DNA of 64,000 nt. Source: Nitrospira sp. (lineage in GTDB: Bacteria; Nitrospirota; Nitrospiria; Nitrospirales; Nitrospiraceae). The stretch covers positions 248,001 through 312,000 of the forward strand of contig VOPR01000005.1 in the NCBI GenBank assembly GCA_009594995.1. The letters run 5' to 3'. Made by a program: the position numbers and the translations under genes. Of this stretch, positions 7,652-15,801 are shown in pieces. The notes beneath the pieces are model-generated. The model was not told the DNA's origin and did not search any database. It worked only from the letters and a program-made list of their open reading frames with translations. Every line of letters starts with the position of its first letter. The stretch's first letter is position 1.

Positions 7652-9293
7652 GAATTCTATTCTCTACATTTTCCTCCCTTGCAAAAAGGTCTACCCCATT
7701 GGCGTGACCTACCTGGCGGACTTTATCCATCGCCGGAAGCCGGAGGTGCGGCAACGTATCCTCGACCTGTCGCTGTTTCCGGAACCTCAGCGCACCCAGG
7801 CGATCCGCGATGCCGCGCTCGACTTCAAGCCTGACCTGGTCTGCTTCTCGTGGCGAGATATTCAGATTTTCTCTCCCCACGAGGGTGATGCTTCGCTGGA
7901 GCATGCCTTCAATTTTTACTTCGCAAGCAACCCGATCAAACGTGTGGCCGCCTCGTTCGCCGGACTGAAGCAGCTCTATCGCTACTACAGCCACATTCGT
8001 GCGAACCTGTCGTACCCCTGGTTGATCCGCAAAGAATTCCCCAAAAGCCAGATCATGATCGGCGGCGGGGCATTCACCGCTTTTGCCGATCAATTGATCG
8101 AGAAACTTCCTGAAGGGACGATCGGCATCCTGGGCGAGGGGGAAGATGCGATTCTCAAGGTGGTCAACGGCGAGTCGCTGGAAAACGAACGCTATATCAT
8201 TCGCGAGGGGAAACAGACGCGCAAGGGAAATCAGGGGTCTCCTGCGCTGCTCGATGCCCTAACCGTCGATTTGCCCTATCTCACATCCATTTTCCCTCAG
8301 CACGCCTCTTATATGGATGAGTCGATCGGCGTCCAGACGAAACGCGGCTGTCCCTATGACTGCGCCTTCTGCCTTTATCCTTATATTGAGGGCAAACGCG
8401 TGCGGTACCGGCCGCCGGAAATGGTCGTCAAGGACATCTCCCAGCACTATCATCAGTGGGGCGCTCGCCGATTCTGGTTTACCGATGCACAGTTCCTTAC
8501 AGGGAAGGAAGCTTATCCGCAGTGCACAGAAATACTCGAACGAATCCTGAGCGAGAAGCTGGAGATTGAGTGGTCCGGCTATATTCGTACCTCGCTGATC
8601 ACCCCCGAATTGGCCAAGCTGATGGTGCGATCCGGTGTCGGAGATTTGGAAGTCGCCATCACCTCCGGGTCTCAGGAGGTGCTGAACAATCTGCATATGG
8701 GGTTCAAGCTCGAGCGGCTGTATGACGGGTGCCGATACTTGGCCGAGGCCGGGTTCAAGGGGAAGGTGATCCTGAACTACTCACTGAACTCGCCGAAGGA
8801 AACGGAAGAGAGCCTGCTCCAAAGCGTGGAATCCTACAAGAAGGTCGCGGCGATTCTGGGAGAGGAGCGCGTCTTCCCCTTGATGTTCTTCCTGGGCATC
8901 CAACCGAATACGGACCTGGAGCATCGGCTGCTGGAAGAGGGCTACCTCTCGGCCGGGTATAATCCGCTCATGCTGACGCCGACGAGTATCCGCAAACTGC
9001 TGTATAATCCGGCGCCGCTCAACAAGATTATCGCCAAGGCCTGCCTGACCGCCTGGGAGCAGAAGGAAGGCAGCCGTGACCCGCGCGCCTGGACCGGCTC
9101 CCTCTCTCAAACCACCGCGCCCGGGACGAAACCGGATCAGGCGCATTATGCCGATGCGAATCTCATTCGCGGCATTCAAAACAACTCCGGACGAGAAGCG
9201 CTTCTCACACTGGAGGAGATTCTCCGGTCGCGCCGCCCCACTCAACCGACAGCCGCCACCACGGAAAAGACGGCTGTGAGTCCAATGAGTTAG
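7650..9293 (+). CDS. B12-binding domain radical SAM protein
   Basis: 547 residues. The N terminus (LYIFLPCKKVYPIGVTYLADFI, GGGAFTAFADQL) is the cobalamin-binding-like Rossmann domain of BchE/HpnP-type enzymes, though the exact DxHxxG motif is not obvious. The radical SAM domain has the cluster motif C234-PYD-C-AF-C241 (CxxxCxxC) for a 4Fe-4S cluster, then the barrel (YIRTSLITPELAKLMVRSG, VAITSGSQEVL). The C-terminal 70 residues are low-complexity and probably disordered. The ATG overlaps the last heptad repeat and has no Shine-Dalgarno; it is retained because the N terminus matches the family. Substrate unknown; the neighbouring UbiE suggests quinone, lipid or tetrapyrrole modification, but this is inference. 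Confidence 0.8.
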   Translation: MNSILYIFLPCKKVYPIGVTYLADFIHRRKPEVRQRILDLSLFPEPQRTQAIRDAALDFKPDLVCFSWRDIQIFSPHEGDASLEHAFNFYFASNPIKRVAASFAGLKQLYRYYSHIRANLSYPWLIRKEFPKSQIMIGGGAFTAFADQLIEKLPEGTIGILGEGEDAILKVVNGESLENERYIIREGKQTRKGNQGSPALLDALTVDLPYLTSIFPQHASYMDESIGVQTKRGCPYDCAFCLYPYIEGKRVRYRPPEMVVKDISQHYHQWGARRFWFTDAQFLTGKEAYPQCTEILERILSEKLEIEWSGYIRTSLITPELAKLMVRSGVGDLEVAITSGSQEVLNNLHMGFKLERLYDGCRYLAEAGFKGKVILNYSLNSPKETEESLLQSVESYKKVAAILGEERVFPLMFFLGIQPNTDLEHRLLEEGYLSAGYNPLMLTPTSIRKLLYNPAPLNKIIAKACLTAWEQKEGSRDPRAWTGSLSQTTAPGTKPDQAHYADANLIRGIQNNSGREALLTLEEILRSRRPTQPTAATTEKTAVSPMS

Positions 9294-9330
9294 CTGTTAT
9301 CCACAGGCCCCTTGACCACCGTGGGTTTGC

Positions 9331-9360
9331 TTGCATTCCCCGAGAGCACGGTGCTATCAT
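9331..9360 (+). promoter_or_regulatory. Candidate promoter for the USP/radical SAM operon
   Basis: TTGCAT (9331-9336), 18-nt spacer, TATCAT (9355-9360) with TGC before it (extended -10). The spacer overlaps one arm of a 7-bp inverted repeat (CACCGTG 9317-9323 and CACGGTG 9347-9353) that could be a regulator site. The leader to the ATG at 9459 would be about 90 nt and contains TAGGAGG just before the start. Confidence 0.4.
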
Positions 9361-9458
9361 GCCGCTTCTTTTGGGGTAAAGTTCCATTCAACCGTTTGAA
9401 ATCTTGGCGGTTCTCTGATCTCTTCCCCCTATAGAGTGTTTGCCTAGGAGGCATTTCG

Positions 9459-11561
9459 ATGTACAAGACCATTTATATCCCGGTCGATAATTCCGACCAT
9501 TCCAATACAGCCGTCGATGTCGGAGTCGAACTGGCGAAAACTTATGGCTCAAAGATTGTGGGCAGCCACGTCTATGCCGCCAAGATGCACGATAAGCGGT
9601 TCAAGCAGATGGAGGCCGGCCTTCCAGAGGAATATCACGACGAGAAAGAGCTCGATCGGCAGCGCCAGATCCACGACTCGCTGATTACCCGCGGACTCCA
9701 GATCATCACCGATTCCTACCTCGACTACGTCGACAAGAAATGTAACGAGGCCAACCTACCGGTGGAGCGTCGCTCACTGGAAGGACGTAATTGGAAAGTG
9801 CTGGCTGAGGATATTAATACGAACGCCTACGACCTGGTGATCATGGGAGCGCTGGGAGTCGGAGCCGTCAAAGACAGCGTGATCGGCAGCAACACCGAGC
9901 GAGTCCTGCGACGCGTGCGGAACTCCGACATGCTGATCATCAAGCAGCCGACCCCGGTTGGCTCAGGGAAAATCGTCGTCGCTGTGGACGGCAGTCCCTA
10001 CTCATTCGGCGGACTCATGACCGGGTTGGCGCTCGGCAAGGCGTTTAATGTGCCGGTCGAAGCCATTTCCGCCTTCGATCCCTACTTCCACTATGCGGCG
10101 TTTCACAGCATTTCCGGCGTCCTCAACGAAGAGGCCGGCAAGGTCTTCCGCTTCAAGGAGCAGGAGAAGCTGCACGAAGAAGTCATCGACAGCGGTCTGG
10201 CAAAAATTTACCAGTCGCACCTCGATATCTCCCGCGAGATTGCCCAGGCTGAACAGACCGATGTGAAAACGACCCTCCTGGACGGGAAAGCCTTCGAAAA
10301 GATCATTCAGTACGTGCGGAAAGAAAATCCGTGGCTCCTTATCGTGGGGCGCATCGGCGTCCACAGCGACGAGGATATGGATATCGGCAGCAACACGGAA
10401 AACCTGCTTCGTTCCGCGTCCTGCAACATCCTGGTGTCGAATCGGAAGTATGTGCCACCAATCGATACGCAGGCGGAATACACCATTGCCTGGACGGAAG
10501 AAGCCTTACGCCGGATGGAGCGTATCCCCGTGTTTGCCCGCGGAGTGGCCAAGACCGCCATTCACCGCTACGCCATTGAGAAGGGACACACGATCATCAG
10601 CAATACGGTCGTCGATTCTGCCGTCGGGCATATTCTCCCGAAGGGTGCGATGGACGCGATGCGCGCATTGGGTGGCAACCTGGATGCCGCTGGAATCGAT
10701 CGTGACAAGATGCAGGCCGACGATTCAGTCGCGCAGGACCTGATGGGCTCTACGCTGAGCGGGATGATGACCCAAGTTGTCGAAGAAAAGCCGGCCCACA
10801 GCCCAGGGACGCAGGCCTATCTGGATCGGATGAGCCAGAACTACTTTGTCTGTGACGGTTGCGGATATATCGGAAAGGGCGACACCCCGGTGAAGTGCCC
10901 GGTGTGCAGCGCCGAAGGCGATCGATTCAAGCAGGTCGACAAGACCATCTTTGAAGCGGCGGCCAAAGCCGAAGGCGGCCTTGAAACCGACGTCGCCTAT
11001 GACGACGTTCCGATGCAGTGGACCAAAGACGCGAAGGAAGCGATCCGTGCGGTACCAGCCGGATTCCAGCGCCGCAGGGCCAAAGCGAAAATCGAAAAGA
11101 GCGCGCGCAAACTTGGCATGACGACTATCACGCTCGAATATGCCGGCCCCATGATCCAAGAAGCAGCCTCCGAAGACTACACTCCTATCTTTGCCAATAA
11201 GGGCACCGGGACCGCAGGCCAGCCTTCAGCAGAGATTGAAACACCCAACGGAACCGAGGCCCATGCCGAGAACGGGAATGGCGCGGAGCAGACGCAGGAA
11301 CCGTCTTCGCCCTATACCTGGACACCGGATGCTCAGGGTCGATTAGATCGTGCACCGGAAGGATTCATGCGGGAATGCACCAAGGCATTGATCGAAAAAC
11401 ATGCCGACAAAATCGGCACGACGGTCATCACCCTGGAAGTGGCAACCGAAGGGATTGAGCAGGCCAAGGGCTACATGGCCGATGCCATGAAGACCGGCAA
11501 TCTGAAAGATATGATCGCCAACCTGACCGGCTCCTCCAGCAAAACCGGAGCGAACCGGTGA
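9459..11561 (+). CDS. Tandem universal stress protein fused to PCP_red and rubredoxin-like domains
   Basis: 700 residues with an unusual domain order: USP domain 1 (about 1-155, ending MGALGVGAVKDSVIGSNTERVLRR), USP domain 2 (about 170-330, with IVGRIGVHSDEDMDIGSNTENLLR), PCP_red 1 (about 343-395, IAWTEEALRRMERIP), a rubredoxin-like zinc or iron knuckle near 464 (CDGCGYIGKGD, CPVCSAEGDRF), PCP_red 2 (about 518, MQWTKDAKEAIRAVP) and PCP_red 3 (about 618, YTWTPDAQGRLDRAP). Both USP domains keep the G-2x-G-9x-G-S/T type nucleotide-binding end. PCP_red is the small domain found at the C terminus of protochlorophyllide reductase subunit B; here no such enzyme is present. A strong TAGGAGG precedes the start. 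Its stop overlaps the next gene (TGATG). Likely cytoplasmic redox or stress adaptor for that radical SAM partner (inference). Confidence 0.85.
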   Translation: MYKTIYIPVDNSDHSNTAVDVGVELAKTYGSKIVGSHVYAAKMHDKRFKQMEAGLPEEYHDEKELDRQRQIHDSLITRGLQIITDSYLDYVDKKCNEANLPVERRSLEGRNWKVLAEDINTNAYDLVIMGALGVGAVKDSVIGSNTERVLRRVRNSDMLIIKQPTPVGSGKIVVAVDGSPYSFGGLMTGLALGKAFNVPVEAISAFDPYFHYAAFHSISGVLNEEAGKVFRFKEQEKLHEEVIDSGLAKIYQSHLDISREIAQAEQTDVKTTLLDGKAFEKIIQYVRKENPWLLIVGRIGVHSDEDMDIGSNTENLLRSASCNILVSNRKYVPPIDTQAEYTIAWTEEALRRMERIPVFARGVAKTAIHRYAIEKGHTIISNTVVDSAVGHILPKGAMDAMRALGGNLDAAGIDRDKMQADDSVAQDLMGSTLSGMMTQVVEEKPAHSPGTQAYLDRMSQNYFVCDGCGYIGKGDTPVKCPVCSAEGDRFKQVDKTIFEAAAKAEGGLETDVAYDDVPMQWTKDAKEAIRAVPAGFQRRRAKAKIEKSARKLGMTTITLEYAGPMIQEAASEDYTPIFANKGTGTAGQPSAEIETPNGTEAHAENGNGAEQTQEPSSPYTWTPDAQGRLDRAPEGFMRECTKALIEKHADKIGTTVITLEVATEGIEQAKGYMADAMKTGNLKDMIANLTGSSSKTGANR

Positions 11562-12964
11562 TGGGAAAGTCACTGCCGGTTCTCAATTTCCCGTTCCTCG
11601 GAGATAAGCTGGAGTCTCTCCAGCAACAAATCTCGAAATTCATCTCCCCAACCTCTCCTTCGGCTGCGCCGAACGATGGTCGCACGGTGGATGACTTCAA
11701 ACCGTACCTCGTCGCACTGAATCTGACCAAGCGCTGTAACCTCAAGTGCGACCATTGCTATCTCGACGCCACGACGAAAGCCGGCGGCGGGTCGGATGAG
11801 CTCAGCACGGAAGAATGCTTCCGCCTCATTGATCAAATTGCCGAAGTGAACAAGGGATGCCTGCTGGTGATCACCGGCGGAGAACCGCTCGTGCGCCCGG
11901 ACATTCTCGATATTGCCCGCCATGCCGTGGGACTCGGCTTCATCGTCGTGTTCGGCACTAACGGCATGCTGATCAACGATCGCATGGCAAAAACGCTGGT
12001 TGAGATAGGCGTCATGGGTGTCGGTATCAGCATTGATTCGCTCAATCCCGACAAGCACGATCACTTCCGCGGAGTGCCGGGCGCATTTGCCAGCGCGCTA
12101 GCCGGAATTGAGGCCTGCAAGCGTAATGGTCTGCAGTTCCAGGTTCACTTCAGCGCGCAACCCATGAACTATCAAGAGTTGCCGGCAGTGGTGGAATGGG
12201 CCCATACCCTTGGCGCCCGAGTGCTTAACGTCTTCTTCATGGTCTGCACCGGACGCGGCGAAGAACTGACGGACATCACGCCACAACAGTACGAAGAGGT
12301 TCTTGGCTATCTCGTGGACTGCCAGGACCAGTACAAGGATATGCTGGTGCGCGCCCGTTGCGCGCCGCATTTCAAGCGACTGGCTTACGAAAAGGATCCC
12401 AATTCCCCCCTCACCAAAGCAACCGGTTACATGGGTGGCGGATGCCTGGCGGGAACGAATTACGCGCGGGTGACGCCCAACGGCGAACTCACACCCTGTC
12501 CCTATATGCCGCTGTCGGCCGGTAATGTTCGCGAGACGAGCTTTGTCGATCTGTGGGAACGGTCGGACGTGTTCAACTCCTTCCGATATCCGCAGCTCAA
12601 AGGCAAGTGCGGTGATTGCGAATATACCGACATCTGTGGCGGTTGCCGCGCACGTCCGTATGTGGACCATGGCGACTGGCTGGACGAGGATCAATGGTGC
12701 CTCTATACGCCCAAGGGTGGCGAGAAAATCAAAGTCGCCTTTAATACTCCGGAAGAAACCGATATCGCCTGGGATGAGGCTTCGGCACTTCGGCTCAGCC
12801 GAATTCCCTATTTCCTGCGCGCCATGGTCAAGAAGGGCGTGGAGCGCCATGCCCGGGAAACCGGAATTGCGATGATTACCGTCGAGTTGATGGAAGAGCT
12901 GCGGAAGAAGCGTTTCGGAAACGATGCGCCGGTCTTCAATTTCGACATGCGAGGGAAGGACTAG
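11561..12964 (+). CDS. AhbD/NirJ-like radical SAM/SPASM protein with C-terminal PCP_red domain
   Basis: 467 residues. Radical SAM cluster C59-x3-C63-x2-C66 (TKRCNLKCDHCYLD) and GGEPL; SPASM-type auxiliary cluster cysteines in CLAGTNYARVTPNGELTPCPY and KGKCGDCEYTDICGGCRARP. The last two blocks closely resemble NirJ and AhbC/AhbD, which act on haem d1 and alternative haem precursors. From about residue 404 a PCP_red domain follows (IAWDEASALRLSRIPYFLRA), shared with the preceding fusion protein. The start overlaps the upstream stop as TGATG, so the two proteins are probably made in equal amounts. Tetrapyrrole or haem-related chemistry is inferred from family resemblance; a peptide substrate, common for SPASM proteins, is the alternative. 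Confidence 0.82.
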   Translation: MGKSLPVLNFPFLGDKLESLQQQISKFISPTSPSAAPNDGRTVDDFKPYLVALNLTKRCNLKCDHCYLDATTKAGGGSDELSTEECFRLIDQIAEVNKGCLLVITGGEPLVRPDILDIARHAVGLGFIVVFGTNGMLINDRMAKTLVEIGVMGVGISIDSLNPDKHDHFRGVPGAFASALAGIEACKRNGLQFQVHFSAQPMNYQELPAVVEWAHTLGARVLNVFFMVCTGRGEELTDITPQQYEEVLGYLVDCQDQYKDMLVRARCAPHFKRLAYEKDPNSPLTKATGYMGGGCLAGTNYARVTPNGELTPCPYMPLSAGNVRETSFVDLWERSDVFNSFRYPQLKGKCGDCEYTDICGGCRARPYVDHGDWLDEDQWCLYTPKGGEKIKVAFNTPEETDIAWDEASALRLSRIPYFLRAMVKKGVERHARETGIAMITVELMEELRKKRFGNDAPVFNFDMRGKD

Positions 12965-13032
12965 GGACCGGGCACCGTGCAGAGCCTACCGTAGCCCCTG
13001 CTACATTCGCTGGTCGCCCTGACCGATCTATA

Positions 13033-13548
13033 ATGGATTCCGTACAAAGCATCTTTCTCGATCTCAATCAGCTGATTCCGATCGTCAATCACTGGTTCCA
13101 TCTACTCTCTGCCGTGATCTGGATCGGCGGACTCGCGTTCATCGTGATGGCCGTGAAGCCGGGACTTCGTGAAGCCGCCCTGCCCAAGGAATATGTCCGC
13201 CCCATTACCGACGCCTTCTACAAACACTACAAGCGTGTGGCGGGTATCCTCCTGGTGGTCCTGTTGTTTACGGGAGGCATCAACCTCCATTACGTCAATC
13301 AGATTTTCGTCTCCCAAACCGGCCAGGGATTGCAGCACCATCCCAAATACCTCTGGATTTTCTGCATTAAACTGATCCTGGTGTTGTGCCTGCTCACACT
13401 CTTTCTGTATACCGTCATTTTCAAAGCCGATCAGGATGAAGAAGAAGAGGGCGAGAATTATGAATCCATTCCGTATCAGCGCGCTGCACTCTGGATGGGC
13501 TTCTTCATCATCCTGTGCGCCGCTGCCATGAAACATCTGCATCAGTAG
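13033..13548 (+). CDS. CopD-like four-helix membrane protein
   Basis: 171 residues with four predicted membrane helices (about 17-37, 69-90, 107-130, 152-168). Histidines at helix ends (NHWFHLLSAVIWIGG, HYKRVAGILL, MKHLHQ at the C terminus) fit the CopD/haem-b-like membrane fold. An acidic loop (DQDEEEEGENYE) separates helices 3 and 4. No Shine-Dalgarno is evident; ATG is preceded by CTATA. It lies 68 nt after the radical SAM gene on the same strand and may belong to that operon, which would place a membrane haem or metal site next to a putative haem-modifying enzyme. Copper transport itself is not shown. Confidence 0.7.
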   Translation: MDSVQSIFLDLNQLIPIVNHWFHLLSAVIWIGGLAFIVMAVKPGLREAALPKEYVRPITDAFYKHYKRVAGILLVVLLFTGGINLHYVNQIFVSQTGQGLQHHPKYLWIFCIKLILVLCLLTLFLYTVIFKADQDEEEEGENYESIPYQRAALWMGFFIILCAAAMKHLHQ

Positions 13549-13883
13549 GCTCTACTCCGAAGACCGATCTCCCTCACCCCAGACTGGCACCGCTTCAAAT
13601 ATCCAACTCGGCGCAACAAGCCTCCAATCGCTTCACCGGGCTGAACGGATCTCCTATCCATTCACACCTCCTCGACCTGGTCAAAAATTCATTGGCATTC
13701 GTTTGGGGATCCAGGTAGGCTTCCGCGCGCATGGCATATGAGTTGCTTCCCGTACAGTAGGGAAGCATGATCGCTCAAACCATGGTCACCGTCGCGATGG
13801 TCGCTTCCCTAACCTGGCACATCACCAGTCGGAGCAATGTCTTACCGGCTCCAGTGGGCTCGCTCATCATGAGGAGATGAAGC
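13549..13883. other. 335-nt gap with only a doubtful 37-codon frame
   Basis: No RNA gene or repeat is recognised. A short frame at 13767-13880 (MIAQTMVTVAMVASLTWHI...MRR) begins 11 nt after a weak GGGAA and ends inside the Shine-Dalgarno region (GAGGAG, 13871-13876) of the cytochrome gene. It has a hydrophobic N-terminal half and could be a leader peptide, but there is no independent support. Confidence 0.35.
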
Positions 13884-15662
13884 ATGTCTTACCGTCTGCA
13901 CCGCATCCTGGCCCTTGGTGTACTTCTACTCGCATTGTCACCCGTACATTGCCGGGCACTGGACCAACCAGCAACACAAAATGTCGACCAGATCAACACC
14001 CAGGGTTTGACAGACCAGGAATTGCAAGAGTGGCACCGCACGTCGGCCGGAACTCAACTCATTCCCTATGACTGGCTGGTTGCGCTGACAGACGACTCTC
14101 TCGCAAAAGGTTTTGCTGCCACCGGTCTCATTGCCGATCCAGCCCATCCGGACAAACTTCCAATCGGGTTTTCAAAGACAGAGGGGCCAACCATTTCAAC
14201 TGCCCAGGCCGGCCTCACCTGTGCCTTTTGCCACACGACCCAGCTCACCTACAAAGGTCAATCGATGCGTATTGAGGGCGGCCCCTCGCTGCAATATAAC
14301 GCTCACTTCCTGGCCGTCCTCCTCAAACGGCTCGCTGTGCTTATCCCTTCCGACGTGGCCGCATTTCATAAGAGCCTGAAGGAGCTGAATCCGCCTGAGC
14401 CATTCAAGACATTCGCCAGCCGTGTCTTGTCGCGCCGGGGGGAAGCGACAACCGCATACACCCTCACCGCACTGGCAGTGGAGGTGGAGGCGCGCACTCA
14501 AATCCTTGTCACTCGCGGAAGCAAAGATCTTTCGCCGGAACAGTGGGGGCCTGGCCGATTCGATGCGCTCGGCCGAGGTGGCAACACGGTCTTCGGCCCG
14601 CTCAATCCCGACAACCTCAGACCCGCGAATGCCTCGGTGAGTATTCCCCCGTTGTGGGGTGTGTGGGAGTATGACTGGGTCCAGTGGGCGGGATCTATTG
14701 AGCATCCCCTCGCGAGGAATATCGCGCAAGTCATCGGCGTTAATGCCGGGCTGTTTGCCTGGGCCCAACCTGGAGCCTCGCTGCCTGAAGATCGAAAGGA
14801 CATTTTTCGCTCTTCGGTTGATATCCACTCTCTCAAGAAACTGGAGACGCTGGCTCGCCGATTATTTCCACCGCACTGGCCGACCTTCTTCCCCGCCATC
14901 AATCGAGAGTTAGCCACCCGCGGCAAAGAGCTGTACCATGGCGACAAACGTAAAGGAATTCAGAACCTGTGCGCCCACTGTCATGTCGCCACAAAAATTC
15001 CCGCCCCTTCTACCGGCGGTCCCAGCCTGCATGTCACAATGGTGCCGCTCAAAGAAATTGGCACTGACTCACTGTATCTGGAAAACTTTTCCCACCGCAC
15101 CGTGGACACAGGATTGCTGGGACATGGACGGCTGTCCGCGAGAGAGGCCTCACAACTCATCACTACTGAACTCATGACGGTGAATGGGGCCGGGGAAGAT
15201 CCGGAATACCAACACCGCACGAATACCTGGCGGGATACTGCCCAATATATCGCCCGCCCGCATCTGGCCGTATGGGCCACTGCCCCGTTTCTCCACAATG
15301 GCTCAGTCCCGAACCTCTATGAGTTGCTCTCTCCTGCCAAAGAGCGCCATGCCTGTTTCTATCTGAGTCCGAATATGGAATTTGATCCCAAGCACGTGGG
15401 GTTTGCTGTCGAAGAATGTACCGGTGCGCCGGCCAGTCGTGATCTACTCGGAGGATTCGAGTACAGAACTCAATTGCCGGGCAATGGCAACAAGGGGCAC
15501 GAGTTTGCAGATACCCTGGATTGCGATAGCTCCAAGAGCAGTGGTGTGCTGGGATGTGCGATCCCCGAGTCGGACCGATGGGCCATTATTGAGTATCTCA
15601 AGACCTGTGACCTCGATCGACTGGTGATGGAGAACGCCCCGGTCTGTCGAGATCTTGAATAG
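13884..15662 (+). CDS. Periplasmic di-haem cytochrome c, RoxA-like family
   Basis: 592 residues with a Sec signal (ILALGVLLLALSPVHCRA). Two haem-binding motifs are present, CAFCH near residue 113 and CAHCH near 368, in the two halves of the protein. The block AVWATAPFLHNGSVPNLYELL, followed by GNGNKGHEF and SDRWAIIEYLKTCD at the C terminus, is characteristic of the rubber-oxygenase (RoxA) and di-haem peroxidase-like superfamily. Known members are haem dioxygenases of polyisoprene or peroxidases; which activity applies here is not determinable by eye. GAGGAG lies upstream of the ATG. A hybrid kinase and a FadL-type porin follow on the same strand. Confidence 0.78.
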   Translation: MSYRLHRILALGVLLLALSPVHCRALDQPATQNVDQINTQGLTDQELQEWHRTSAGTQLIPYDWLVALTDDSLAKGFAATGLIADPAHPDKLPIGFSKTEGPTISTAQAGLTCAFCHTTQLTYKGQSMRIEGGPSLQYNAHFLAVLLKRLAVLIPSDVAAFHKSLKELNPPEPFKTFASRVLSRRGEATTAYTLTALAVEVEARTQILVTRGSKDLSPEQWGPGRFDALGRGGNTVFGPLNPDNLRPANASVSIPPLWGVWEYDWVQWAGSIEHPLARNIAQVIGVNAGLFAWAQPGASLPEDRKDIFRSSVDIHSLKKLETLARRLFPPHWPTFFPAINRELATRGKELYHGDKRKGIQNLCAHCHVATKIPAPSTGGPSLHVTMVPLKEIGTDSLYLENFSHRTVDTGLLGHGRLSAREASQLITTELMTVNGAGEDPEYQHRTNTWRDTAQYIARPHLAVWATAPFLHNGSVPNLYELLSPAKERHACFYLSPNMEFDPKHVGFAVEECTGAPASRDLLGGFEYRTQLPGNGNKGHEFADTLDCDSSKSSGVLGCAIPESDRWAIIEYLKTCDLDRLVMENAPVCRDLE

Positions 15663-15801
15663 CGGAGTACGGCCGGAACCCCTGGCGACCATCAACACAG
15701 GCGTCGCTGGCGATTCGCCTCCGGCAGACGGGCTCGGTATGATCCGGTCACCGGAGCACGCCGAACCAATGGGGCCAGCACCGAACCCGAGATGCTCGCT
15801 C

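Noticed and set aside
9317..9353. Inverted repeat CACCGTG/CACGGTG as a terminator of the radical SAM gene
   Set aside because: The loop of 23 nt is long and there is no T-run; it fits an operator overlapping the downstream promoter better, and even that is weak.
13030..13035. TATAAT overlapping the ATG of the CopD-like gene
   Set aside because: If it were a -10, transcription would start inside the coding region, with no nearby in-frame Met; probably chance.
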